A stretch of DNA of 43,338 nucleotides from Cudoniella acicularis (Eukaryota > Ascomycota > Leotiomycetes > Helotiales > Helotiaceae). The first letter of the stretch is position 1; each line of letters opens with the position of its first letter. The stretch covers positions 1 to 43,338 of the forward strand of contig JAAMPI010000320.1 of NCBI GenBank assembly GCA_013054445.1, read 5' to 3'. Below, piece by piece: positions 10,561-21,714 of the stretch. A model generated the notes under the pieces. It made no database searches and was not told the DNA's origin. It was given only the letters and a program-made list of their open reading frames with translations. A program made the position numbers and the translations under genes.

Positions 10561-12417
10561 TAATATCCTAGTCTGAATCTTATATCCCTCCCTAGTTTCT
10601 ACTCTCGAGCTAGCCCTTCGCTTCTTCTATGACCTAGATTAACGTACCCTAACTCCTAGATATCTTATTTTCTACCTCCCTTACTAGTAGTTAAAGACGA
10701 GACCGTAAATTTTAGTATATAACGAGTTTTCGGGAAACTTGTTCTTAGTATAGCTTTTTAGTAATCAGATACTAAAGATAGAGCACTTGTATATTAGACA
10801 TCGTTAGGCTTAGATATAGTATTAAAGATAAGTATTAGAAGCATATAGCTTATAAATTCCTATTCGGAGCACTTATTATAAGAGCTAGGAGCCTAGTTCT
10901 CTCTTAGGAAGCCGAAATAGTCACGCCTAGATAGCGGATACTAACTAAATTGTTACGCTAAATTTGTCGACAAACGGCGTCTAAAAAAAGTCCTAGAAGG
11001 GCGCTAGGATATTTCTAGGATACCCGCTTTTAGGGCTAATAAAGTTATTTTTAAGTACTAGCCGGAACCTTTATAGTAGATGACTACGATCAGCGAGCTA
11101 TACGTCCTACCGCCCTATGTTTGCTCTATAGTACTAAAATCGAACTAAATTATAGCCTAAGAAAATAGCGTTTATATATTAAAACGGCCAAGCGTATATT
11201 TAAGGCTAAATTAGGATACTTAGAGGGGAACTATGTTCTTGACTCGTTAATCTAATAGACAATTCTATTTAATCGAGTATCTCCTTTATCGTTTACGAGG
11301 ATAAAACCTTAATATCTACGAGCAAAACATCCTAAGAACAAAACTAGTCAATCTTACTATACTAGTAATCACTAGCCACGATATAGCGTCTTAAGTTAAA
11401 ATAAGAAGTCAGGAAACAGTTGTCTAGGTAAGGATAAGTATAGTTCCGAAGACATTCTACTAACACTCTAAGGCCTATCGTCTTAAACGTATTAATACTA
11501 GTGGTCGACTGTTATCTCCTAAATCTCGCGAGGGCGTTAGGACATAGCCATAGCTACTTACCCGCTAAGAGATTGACGCTATAAATAAGAAACTACTCGC
11601 GGTAGGTCAGACTATCGAGACTACTCGCTAAAGGTTATACGAGACACGGTTCGTTACCGATTCTACTCTATAAGAGCTAGAACAGGAACGCTATATTCGA
11701 CAGTAGTACTCTAACGCTTATAAAGAAGCCTACGTCTAGTATAGAAAGAAAGCTAGGGAGGCATACGAAATAGCGACCAAATATATTTCGCTATATAAGG
11801 AGCTTAAGGAGTCCTAGATAACAATTTCTAATTACTAGTCGGCCTTTAAAAAATTCGAGGACAACATCGCCTCTAAGAAGATATAGCTTAAGGATATAGC
11901 TAAAGACGTTAAGAGGAGAACATCAGAGCTCTAGATTACTATAAAGAGGATCTAGGAGCTAGAGAAGGAGGTTAACAGGGCGGTCGCACGTGAGTGTCTC
12001 GCTAAGAAAACGGTTAGCGAGCTAGAGGAAGAGAGGGCACACTTGAATCTTGCCTTAGAGAGATTCGACGGGCTAGAGGAGGAGAAGGGACAGCTAGGTC
12101 TTGCCTTATAAAAGATTTATAATCTAGAGAAAGAGAGGGATAATATAGTATAGAAACACTAGGCTAGAATCAACGAGATAATAGCTCGTAAGGCCCTTAT
12201 AGAATAAAAAATCGCCGAACAACGGTAGGAAATAGAGGAATTGATATAGGAACTTCAAGTAGCCACGACTATTACGATAGATCGTCTGAGTTCTACTAAG
12301 GGGAAGCCGGGGACGAAACGTACCGTAACCCTAACGCGTGTACGACCCTCTAAACATCGAAAGTATAAGGATATAAGAAAAGTAGGGGACGAAGACACGA
12401 TAAAGGTATATAGTTAA
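10561..12417 (+). pseudogene. RIP-degraded large unknown protein with coiled-coil C-terminus (about 620 codons)
   Basis: A single frame, with no frameshift that I can find, runs from about 10,561 to a TAA at 12,415-12,417. It is interrupted only by TAA/TAG and one TGA. The N-terminal 300 codons read as a globular, Trp-rich domain: TVNFSI.RVFGKLVLSIAF, SYSEHLL, FSLRKPK.SRLDSGY, CYAKFVDKRRLKKVLEGR. Many of the stops fall where Trp would be expected. The C-terminal half is a long coiled coil (KEAYVQYRKKAREAYEIATK, ELEKEVNRAVARECLAKKTV, NLALERFDGLEEEKGQLGLA) ending in a basic, Thr-rich tail. No family recognised. It is the longest continuous frame in the block, so the ancestor had no intron over this span. 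Confidence 0.6.
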
Positions 12418-12938
12418 ATAGGATAGACTTGATATTTCGTTATAGATTATAGGGTTAATATATTTACGCTTAGTTATTATATTTTTTACTAGTAAGGAAA
12501 TTTAGCTTTACTTTCGTACTAAACTATCTTCTATATAATACTAATCAATCAAGTGCCGAAATCCTTCTTAATATTAGGCTAGTCGCTAGAATCTTAATAG
12601 ATCTATCGGTTTATCTAGCTAACAAGTCTTTATCGCTGATCATTTGCCTATTACGGTATTGTTAAGCATTTAAGATAGCTACGAGTATATTTCGGGCCGA
12701 CAAATTACTCCGTCCTAGTTAGATAGTAGGACGGCCACTTATAGTAGTACGGAGATATTCGGATCTCGGATCCCGATGTCGGGAAAAGTTAGCGGCTCGC
12801 CTATAACGTAAGATTAAGCTTTTCCTCTTATATTAGCTTATATTACGCGAGGAACTAGTAGGCCCCGTTCCCTATACACAAAGACTTGGCGAACCGAAGT
12901 AGGGATTAAGCTTACCGTGATCATTAGCTATTTAGACG

Positions 12939-13016
12939 TTTGCCCCCTATATTTGCCCCCGGTCTTTGCCCCTTGTTTCTGCCCCCGGTCTCTGCCCCTA
13001 GTCTCTGCCCCTAGTC
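12939..13016. repeat. Six tandem 13-bp repeats (TCTGCCCCTAGTC-like)
   Basis: Six head-to-tail units of exactly 13 bp, consensus T(C/T)TGCCCC(T/C)(A/G)GTC. The last two are identical. They keep TG and C-runs, so they are less RIP-mutated than their surroundings; the array is shorter than the size RIP usually needs. It lies in the gap between two relics. Confidence 0.85.
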
Positions 13017-13089
13017 GTTACGCTTAGCCACTCCCTATATTCAAATCACTCTGTCCTTTCTTTTCTCTTCCGTTGTTATCTTAATATGA

Positions 13090-13530
13090 TATAAACGGCT
13101 AAAAATTAAGGACACGGGTTATTAAGTCGGAAAGGCCGAAATTCGGGTCGGAATATTAACCTAGCCTAAGACTGCCCTACTCACTATCAAGTTTAGTAGT
13201 GCCTTAGATACCGATCTTAGAGAGTTATGTCCTACCACGTACCTGAGCTATATAATCACGATTACGTTACCCTATCTATCAATTCTCTCTAATATACTGT
13301 CTATAGTTATCAACCTAAATATTAGAGCGCTTATAGGTTATTCGGACTACCTAAAGGTGCGTTTACGGGCTTCTTCGCCTGTTTAACCGTTCTGTCTCGC
13401 GGATTTCCTACTCTATGACGCCGCCTATAATACGGAGCCTACGTATACTTAGAAACTTAGGCCCTTTAGATAGACGTGATATGATCAATACCGCTATTAA
13501 TCTGACAACTTAGCTAATATACGATAGTAA
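13090..13530 (+). pseudogene. RIP-degraded small unknown protein
   Basis: A plus-strand frame of about 140 codons reads VGKAEIRVGILT, PKTALLTIKFSSALDTDLRE, LPYLSILSNILSIVINLNIR and ALIGYSDYLKVRLRASSPV. The stops inside are RIP-compatible. The start is not clear. No family is recognised. It precedes the MFS relic in the same orientation. Confidence 0.4.
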
Positions 13531-13989
13531 CTAAGTTTTCTAAATTTATTAATATAAACATATTAAAATTAGTAGTATAATCTTATTAGTAACGTATATT
13601 ACTAAGGAATAAGGCTATATAGCCTCTTTATCTTCTTTCGAACAAGTTAGCTTAATAGTTCTAAGGTAAGGGAACCTTCTCTAGGCAACTGCTATATATC
13701 TTATTTCTAGGTAGTTTATAGGCACCTTTATAAGCGTACGAATAGGAACTTGTATGCCGCGGGGGTTCTATCAATCATATTATCGTAAGTAAGTTAGAAC
13801 GTAAATCTCTTTTCCTTATACTTGATATATATTTATTTTTCCTTTAGTATTAGAGTATTAAAAGAGAGTGTCTAAAAATATACCCTAACGAGATAGATAG
13901 ACCGGCTATAAATACTCTTTCCTTACTAGTCTATTCTCCGTTATACTAACCTTTACTAACCTACCGCTACTTAACGACCGATACCTACG

Positions 13990-15545
13990 TAACTTTACTA
14001 TCATATCTAGAGACAATAGCTCCCCTCGATCTAACGCCCTATACTAGTCTATTTGAATAGTCTAAAACCCGTAAAGGATTCATATTATAGCTCTCATATA
14101 TTATAGCTACTAGTACTACCTACGCAGCGGGCTCTTACTCGCCTTTAGCTAGAGCTATGTCAGAAGAATAGCAGGTCTTAGAAGTCAAGATCCTTCTCGG
14201 TATAACAACCTTTTATATCGGGTATACAACTGCTCCTATACTCTTTATACCGTTTAGCGAGATCAAGGGACGCTATCCTGTGTTTCTAGGTGCTAGAGTT
14301 GTGTTAGTAAGCGCTTAGATCTACTACGTAATAACTAGGAGTTATTTTATAATACTCTTCTAGAGATTTTAGACTAGCGTCGGCAGTTTAGTATTCTTAA
14401 TAGTAGCCGGAGGCGTTGTTAGTGACTTATATCAGGAAGACGATCGTAGTTCTCCTATAGTACTGTTTGCCGGGGCTTCGACATTTGGTATAGGACTCGG
14501 CCCTTTAGTCTCCGGACTTTTTACTAACTAGAGATAGGTTTTTTAGGTCTAAGTAATCATAGGTGTGATCCTAGTTGCCGTCTTTACGATCTTCTTTAAA
14601 GAGACGAGGGGAAGCGTTCTCCTTAGTCGGAAGGCTTAAGCCCTAAATCAGTACTACGAAACCTACGAACAAGCTACGTGTTTTCTAAGGAAGAGAATAA
14701 GATAGAAAGTTTAGTCTGACGAGGATCGTTAATCTATCAGAAGGATACTCCGTACCTCCGCCTACCGGCTATTCTATAAGTCGTATATATCCTGTTACGA
14801 TCTCGCTAATATTTTAATCAGATCTTCTCTTTACTAAGCCAACTATTATCCTCTTCTCTCTCTAGCTCTCCTTTGCCTAGGCCATTCTCTACCTGACCTT
14901 TGGCTCAATACCGCTCTTGTTTACCGCTTCCTATCACTTTACCTTACGGCAGTCTAGCGCTGTCTTCTTAGCGATATGCGTTAGGTCCGTCATGTCGACC
15001 CTAATATCTGTCTTCCGAGTATCACTATTTAAGTAGCCTCCCTAGTAGGTAGCACCACTCAGGATACCTAAGGCCAGCCTCTACTCTACCTACGTAGAAA
15101 GCCTATTACTACCTATTAGGTTACTATAGCTAGGATAGTCCTAATTTGACCAGATCCTTTAGATTATCCCTAGGCTAGCGGTAGGGTGTGTCACGATAGG
15201 CATTACTAGTGTTTACCTGATAGCTTTTAGTTATTTGACTAACGTATATCCTTAGTATATAAGTTCTGCCTTCGCTGCGCAGTCATTCTGTTAGTACTAC
15301 TACCTCTACTTGGCTATTATCAAAATCTTATCACGTATCTAGGTCGGACAATACTAGATAACAGTTTGGCCCTAATCACCACTATTATGTTTAACAATCT
15401 CACCTTCCTAAGGGCATTAAGTCTTCTCAGCGGCTTGGTATAGCAACCTTCGCCTAAGTAGAACCCTTACTAACAATTATAAAGAGCCTTCTCCTAGCGA
15501 CCGTCCCCTGGCTTCTAGTGTTTTACGGGCCTAGAATTCGTACTC
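13990..15545 (+). pseudogene. RIP-degraded MFS transporter (DHA1-type drug/polyamine antiporter family)
   Basis: The frame reads SKTRKGFI, LSYIIATSTTYAAGSYSPLA, LEVKILLGITTFYIGYTTAP, LFIPFSEIKGRYPVFLGARV, VAGGVVSDLYQEDD, FGIGLGPLVSGLFTN and IFFKETRGSVLLSRKA. Then come second-half helices TFGSIPLLFTASYHFTLRQ and AVGCVTIGITSVYLIAFSYL. This order matches fungal 12-TM DHA1 proton antiporters: a WSK-like start, the loop 2-3 motif near SEIKGRYPVF, and a KETRG motif before the central loop. They export toxic compounds or polyamines at the plasma membrane. Most stops are TAG/TAA where TGG is expected. About 510 codons, full family length. Non-functional. Confidence 0.82.
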
Positions 15546-16176
15546 GGTTAAAGTACGTAAAGGTGAGTGGCCCTTTTAATACTATACTAAAAGATACTAA
15601 TCTTGTCTTTCCGAATAGTCGAGCTTAGTAGAAAGACACGGGTAGGAGTATTAAAGACTAGTTTCGGTTTAGGGAAATAAATATTTTAAGACTCTAGCGA
15701 AATACGTATACTTAAAAGAGATTATTAGATAGTTATATACTTAGATAGACGCTCTCGCGAATTTCTTAAATCAATGTTTAAGTTTTCCGTCCCGTAAGCA
15801 CTATCGTAAGAAACTCTCCGACTACTTTATACGATATAGCGATCTTATACGTCTATATTTAGATTCTTTTCTTATTTCTTTATTAGCTTTATCTAATTCG
15901 ATTTCGTAGACTTAGTAGGTTAACACTTTTACTCGTATACGAGCTTTTCGTAATAATACTTCTAAAAAGTAAAATAATAACTAAATATAAATAAAAAAAA
16001 GATTTAATATATAAATTCCTTATTCTATAAGGATTAATATCTCTTGTTTTTTTTTTTAAAAAAAAAATTTAAGCTAGATAAGATTATAATATTAGTATTT
16101 AAAATATTGTTTCTATATTTTAGTAGGTTATAAAGACAGATAAATTTTCTTATTAGTACTCTATATTATAAATATA
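15546..16176. other. Intergenic, RIP-mutated, with A/T homopolymers
   Basis: TA-rich DNA with no frame followed. At 16,047-16,067 a run of 11 T is followed directly by 10 A, a self-complementary stretch. It separates the MFS relic from the convergent relic on the minus strand. Confidence 0.35.
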
Positions 16177-17165
16177 TTATTCTCGTTATAGAAGGGAAAG
16201 TACTTTTATATTGTTTGACTATAGATACTAACCGAGGCCTTCCGCTGTCTAACTATTTATAAAGTCTATAGAAATATAGCGGCTAAACTGCCGTTAACGT
16301 AATATAATATCTAAGAACATGTTCGAAACACCGTATGTCTATACGTATTCTACTCTCTCTAGGGTCTATTTGAATTCCGTCCTATATATATCTATAAGTG
16401 CTAATATACGATCCCAAACACCCTTATAGTCTATCTAGGCCGCGTCTACTATTAAATAGTAAGAGATTAAATCGCCTAGACGATCAACTTCGCTTTCTCG
16501 GTTAGTACGGGCAGCCCTACTAAGCACGTCGATCTATTATATTGCCTAAGGATTAGCTCTTTTATTTAACTTTAAACGACGAAGTAGACCTAGACTAATA
16601 TCATACGTAGACCTCTACTATATCGACGTCTACCTACTTTATTCTATAGATTTTTTGTCTATTCTCTAGAAAACCTTTATTATATACTCCTAGTCTCTTC
16701 CTTCGCGTTTTAGGCGTACTAAGAGCATCTTTTTATCCTAACTCTTTTTCTATTATCTAAAATCCCGGGTCGTTAGTCCGTCGAGAGAGGAATCGCTCGC
16801 CGTCGAGCCTAGACGAACGTGGCCTTAAGAAGTGTCCGTTACTAGCTCGTCGAGAGGGAAACCGGCCGCTATAGAACTTAGAAAATCGTGGCCTTAAGAA
16901 GTGTTAGCCACTAGAGGGTCGGGAGGAAAGTCGGTCAACGTAGGGCCTAGGTGAAGGTGGCCTTAAGCGGCCACTAGCTCGTCAAGAGATAAGTCGGTCG
17001 CCGTACAATCGAGATAAACGTGGCCTTAAGAAACTTATATCACTAGAGTATCGAGAGGCAAACCAGTCGCTATAGAACCTAGGTAAACGTGGCCTTAAGA
17101 ATCGTCTATCACTAGAACATCGAGAGGCAAACCTGTCGCCGTAGGAGCTAGAACGTGGCCTTAAG
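16177..17165 (-). pseudogene. RIP-degraded protein with six 23-residue repeats and an unknown C-terminal domain
   Basis: On the minus strand one frame joins the tandem repeats (17,165 to 16,780) to a downstream region ending at a TAA at 16,177-16,179. Each repeat reads like GHVRLGSTASDSSLDGL followed by VTDTS and a TAA just before the next GH, so the same Gln-type codon has been lost in nearly every copy. The C-terminal part reads KKMLLVRLKREGRD, DVLSRAARTNRESEVDRLGD, LISYYLIVDAA, GVWDRILALIDIYRTEF and YGVSNMFLDIILR. No family recognised. Other frames through the repeat are also fairly open because 69 is a multiple of three; I chose this one because it runs on without a shift into a long convincing frame. 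Confidence 0.55.
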
Positions 17166-17167
17166 GG
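16780..17167. repeat. Minisatellite: six units of about 69 bp
   Basis: Six diverged tandem units, each with a core ACGTGGCCTTAAGAA and a start like (G/A)TCGAGAGG.AA. Most are 69 bp; the third and sixth are shorter by multiples of three, so the reading frame is kept. This points to expansion inside a coding sequence before decay. Confidence 0.8.
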
Positions 17168-19229
17168 GTATCGGTCGCTATTATACTGATTACTATGTTA
17201 AATTTCTCGCTAATCTGGGTAATATATCGAATATCTAAAGTAAAGAGTTAAGTGATTTTATAAGATTAACTTGAGTACCGACTCGTACCTATATTAAGGG
17301 CATATTATTTCAAGAACGAGATAGATGACTAGCAATCACTAGTCCTATGTTAGATATCTTACGACTATTAATAAAAGCAACCTTTAAGATAGAAAACTAA
17401 CTACGCCGTAGGCTAGGTCTATTCTATTTTCGGGGAAATGCTCTTACGGTATCTTAGCTCTGCCCTATAGTGGTTAAGGACATGCTCTACCAACGCTGAC
17501 CACTATCTCTTGCTAAACTATATGAACAATAGTGCTTGCCACTAGGTAGTATAAATAATCATATCTGTTATAACGGTTCCTAAGGACTAAGGTAGGCTAT
17601 AATCCAGGGGGCGGAGCAAAACTAGCACTACGCCAGTCTCTAAAGTTTATCCTAAACATAGTTAAATCCTACTATTTTATCTCGGATTATATACTAAATA
17701 CCGGAATCATAGTAGTTTTAAGGACAAGCTTTGATCTATCGCTTATAATTCGTAACAGAATTTCAATCATAAGATACTAGTATCCAGACCCGTCAGACAT
17801 ACTCAGCCCTAACTTTATAATCCCTAGGTTAAGAATCCCTAGACCAACCGGTAAGAGAATCCTATAGATAGATCTTCAAATCAGCTAGCTACTATATATA
17901 GGCAGACTGACCTCGTTTACTCTTTATAACACTAGTATACCCCTTTTATAGGTCAGCGAGCGGTCTAAACTTGTCTAATCAACACTAGTAGCGGGAAGCG
18001 TCTAAAAGGTTCGGTTGACTATAAGGGCTGCGTGGCGAGAGTAGTATATATACTTAGTTTAAATCCTATACCACGATACTGATAACGACCTGGCAGGTGT
18101 CATACCTACGGACTTTAAAAGCGACTTTCACTTCGATTTTCCACGAGGTTTTAGTCGGAGAATACTCCGTAAAAGTCAAGCCGGAGTATAGCCGTATTCT
18201 TAAGACTATCCACGAGGGAGACGAAGGAGGAGACTGATAGAGGGGGAGATCACTGTTAAGGAACATTATCGGTAGATCCGGGTGAGATAGTAGGGAAGAA
18301 AAGAGCGGGTCATATCCTTCTAAGCACTAATTAGATTGGCGATTTAACGACTTGTTAGGATAAAATAGGACTCTATGTTTCGGCTCTTTTCTAGGCTCTT
18401 CTAGTTATTATATCACATTTAACTATTTTTAGGACGTTGGTTTTAAGTTCCGTACCGGGATCAGGAATAAAGCTTTTTGACGCGCGCTTTTATAAAGCGA
18501 GTATAAGCTATCGGCTTAACCTAAACATATAAAGGATCTACTGCCAAGCGTCAGCCTTACTAATAGTCGATAAGGAGAAGAAAAACAACTTACTAAAGAT
18601 CAGCAGGTCTACTTAGCGGTATAGATAAAGAAGTATACCTATAAGGGTTCTATTTTAGGCTAATGATAGAGCTTCTTTCGCCTAGTATATATATAGAAAC
18701 TCCTAGAACCTAAAACCCTTAAGGGTGTATTTGTTTATCCTAGGACTAAGTATTATTATAAAGAATCTAGAGAGAATTACGAGTCATATACTTCCTTACT
18801 AGAAGACGGGAACTATAAAAGTTTTCTTCGGTAAACGTTAGTTCTTATAACAATATAGTATAGCCGGGAAGAATCGTCACTCCCGGAGTGTTATAGACCG
18901 TCATTTACCGATAACGGTACTTAGTAATCAGAGCGGAGATACTCGTAGAATTTAGAGCTAATTTAGACGCTATTAGTAGAATAATCGCGCTAGTGGAGGG
19001 CAAAACCGACCCTCCCTTTCGGCGCGTACGCAACTCTTCTTTACTTGAAGGCACGGATCGAGGGATTAGCTAAACGAATGTCACCCCTGCTCCTTGCCTA
19101 GAGCTTATAGGAGTCGTTAGTCTAACTTGCTACGAAAATGTCGAACTATAGAAGGAAGACGATGTCGATGATCAACTCCTCTAGACCTCTGCCTGAAATA
19201 GTATCCTTTGCCAGGTCTTATTCTTTATT
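17168..19229. other. RIP-mutated stretch with short uninterpreted frames
   Basis: No gene could be assigned. Over 17,430-17,960 the sequence keeps more CA and TG than its surroundings. Over 18,080-18,860 the plus strand has readable pieces (SYLRTLKATFTSIFHEVLVG, EYSVKVKPEYSRILKTIHEG, KGVFVYPRTKYYYKESRENY) that look coding, but they lie in more than one frame. A 66-codon open frame on the minus strand (18,066-18,266) overlaps the first piece and is probably its shadow. Confidence 0.35.
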
Positions 19230-19990
19230 CACACCAATTCATTTCCCGAGGTATAGAGAATACCACGCCGACTTTCCCTGATTTCCCTCGATTCCCTAAA
19301 GAACTTCGACTAAAGATTTGGGCTCTCGCTCTTCTAGGACCTTATATTATCGAGCAGGTCTAGAACTATTCGAAGGTGAAATAGGAATTCGCCCGTAAGA
19401 TACCAGCCGTACTCTATGCTTGCTCTGAGTCTCGAGCCGAGTTGTTAAAGACATATCGATATATTATAGACGCCCGGCTATTCTACTTTTCCTATAAGCT
19501 AGATACTATCTACATTCGGCGTCACTGTTTGTTAGCCCTCTCTATATCGGTTGACTGGCTACTTACCACGATATAGCCAACGACCCTAAGCCTAGCCTTC
19601 TAAGCGAGAACCTGCGCTCTCTACAGATAGACTAGGGAATAGAGCCCTACTGGTAGCGGGGGTCTTAGTAAGAGGGCGCGACCTTACTTCGTTCGTTCCC
19701 TTATCTCGAAAGATTTACGCTTATAGTCACAATTTCGAAATTGGCTTAAGACGATAGTGAAAAGGAGATACTGATAGAGATCGTTAAGAATCACACGAAG
19801 GCACAGATATAGATAGAACAAAGTCGATATCTAGAGTAGCAGATGCCCCTGATATATTTCTACTATAAGAAGGAAAGGAGAGACTAGAGTATTCGTTTAA
19901 TAGCAAAGAGCCTGCTGCCCGAGAACTATAGTGATACTCAACTGCTCTATGACTAGGCCGTAGAGATAAACTAGTCACTTGAATAACAAG
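19230..19990 (+). pseudogene. RIP-degraded 2EXR-domain protein
   Basis: The frame reads FPRFPKELRLKIWALALLGP near its start, then IPAVLYACSESRAELLKTYR and FYFSYKLDTIYIRR, then SISVDWLLTTI. The opening F-x-x-FPxELRxxIW and the later ACSESRAE motif are the hallmarks of the fungal 2EXR domain, named for its two E-x-R motifs (ELR and ESR here). The function of 2EXR proteins is unknown; they form large families in Pezizomycotina. Internal stops are RIP-type. A tail (IVKNHTKAQ, LIAKSLLPENYSDTQLLYD) continues to about 19,990. The start codon is not certain. Confidence 0.82.
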
Positions 19991-21028
19991 ACTACTAAGC
20001 TCGTGTGTTATCGTTGACAGGAAACCTAAATTCCTATAAGGCTACTACTACGAAAATCAAATTCCTCTACCTGTCTCTCCCTATTCGTGCTAGAGTAAGG
20101 CCAACCACTAGTTTATCTATCCTCCCCTAAAACGTAAATATATCCTCGATACTGCCTCCTACTACGCCATAACTTAGAAGGTGGGGAAGCTTTTCGTAAA
20201 GGATAAACAAGGAGCTAGTCTTGATAACTAGAATCATTTTTATCTTCGCCTCGTAGAACAGATTTTTTATACTTTACCTACACCTTTCCCGACCCGCTAG
20301 TAATAAGTTAAAACGGTCGAGACTTTTTAAACTCTACACCCAAGTACTTCGTCAGTAGGTATAGTGTTAAAGCACCTCGATTGCTATATTCAGCGAAGCC
20401 CTTATCAACTAGCGCTACCAGTATGCCGCCGTGTACCAAGCCCGCGTAGCTAGTATAAGAAGAGTCGAGGCAGAATATAGATAGCGGTATTCCGGTTCGT
20501 TCGATCTAGGTCCGTCGACCCAAGTCAAGCAAGGCGGGCGTAGTGAGCCGTCGAGGAAAAGTTATAATATCCTCGAACCCTAGCTCGGATTCTATCCGCT
20601 TCACAAAGGAGTGCTTCTCGGAGTGAACGCTCAGTGCCTTAGAGGCGGCACTTATAAAAGTATAGACAGTAATAGTTTCTCTCGTATTATGGCTCGAATA
20701 TACCGGGTCAGTCATACTGTCGTCGTATAGCCTCTGACCTTTAAAGTTCTACCTAAGAGTTTAGTATCCTATATCTAGAGAAGACTATATCGTTTGCCTC
20801 TATTATATATCAAAGATATTGGCTTTAAGTGCCTTATAAGAAATTTAACTATGGCTTTTATTTATATAAGGACGAAATCATTCCTTATATACTAACTATA
20901 AATATAGAACTAGATCATATACTAAAGAGAGAAGATTTAAACTACTTGGCCTACCTGGCCTAGTGACTTCTGACATCGCGCCCTGGTCATATAAGAACCT
21001 ATACTATTAGTTTCGATTTATTGTCAGA
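19991..21028. other. RIP-mutated stretch with one ambiguous open region
   Basis: Over 20,340-20,720 both strands are open. The plus strand reads YAAVYQARVASIRRVEAEYR in one frame. The minus strand has a 69-codon ATG frame (20,506-20,715) with AASKALSVHSEKHSFVKRIE. I cannot decide between them. The plus reading could be a C-terminal extension of the 2EXR relic. The rest shows nothing clear. Confidence 0.3.
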
Positions 21029-21502
21029 TCAAACGATGGCGGGTCCGGCAGGAACGGCATAGCTCTAGTTGTTTCTCTCTCGGGTAGGACTCGATCCTCT
21101 AAAACGACTGCCCCCGTTAGAGCCACTCTATAAGATGGCGCTTCTCCCCTTACCCGCCTAATTTTCTTTCTCTCCCTCTCAGACAGGCTGTTCTCTATGT
21201 CACGAGAGAATTTGATTTAGGTATTAGGACGCGCTAGCTATTAGTCGGAGTTAACTAAAGACTATATCTATTAATAGATTACTTATAATCTCGTCTACGT
21301 TTAACTATATTTTATCCGTAGTCATAAAGACGTAGTGCTTATCCTTCTCGGGATTATATATGAACAGCGCCAGCTCAAATCTATATAACCTTCCTATCTG
21401 ATAGGCTTTATTCTCTATGCCTTCTTTTCGTTTCCTTCGTTACGTATTACGTTCTTTCTTCGTCTAGGGTGCCTGCCTTTTATTTCTCTTCCGGGAAGGC
21501 AT
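21029..21502 (-). pseudogene. RIP-degraded small MADS-box-like protein
   Basis: An ATG at 21,502 opens a 157-codon frame to TGA at 21,029-21,031. It starts MPSRKRNKRQAP and continues RRKRKEGIENKAYQIGRLYR, FELALFIYNPEKDKHYVF and MTTDKI. The spacing of RRKRKEGI..KAY.IGRL, then the hydrophobic strand ALFIYNP and an aromatic Y-V-F, resembles the MADS/SRF DNA-binding and dimerisation fold. Short MADS-like proteins occur as multicopy genes in filamentous fungi. About ten internal stops are RIP-compatible. The tail is Gly/Ser/Arg-rich. The family call rests on a partial pattern. Confidence 0.5.
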
Positions 21503-21714
21503 AATAGAGAAGAGCTGATGATATAGTAGACTTATATCAACTAGAGGACGCCGGCCTTAAATCAGTAAAGGCAGTCATAGTAAGACGTATGACGATTCGT
21601 AATACTATAAGCGGGGGCCACTTCTAGCACCCTATGCTTTTCTTAGGCGTAACTAAAATAGTGCTCGTCTCTAAAAATAGACTATTTATAGTAATATAAG
21701 AAGTACTAAGTAAG

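Noticed and set aside
16047..16067. T11-A10 run as a retrotransposon poly(A) tail
   Set aside because: No reverse transcriptase frame lies next to it, and no target duplication is visible.
16780..17167. CRISPR-like array
   Set aside because: The 69-bp units are diverged along their whole length with no conserved repeat/unique spacer pattern, and the organism is a fungus.
17455..17600. tRNA-like stretch (TATAGTGGTTAAGGACA, later GGTTCCTA)
   Set aside because: The D-arm-like word is there, but I cannot fold a matching anticodon stem and acceptor stem at tRNA spacing.
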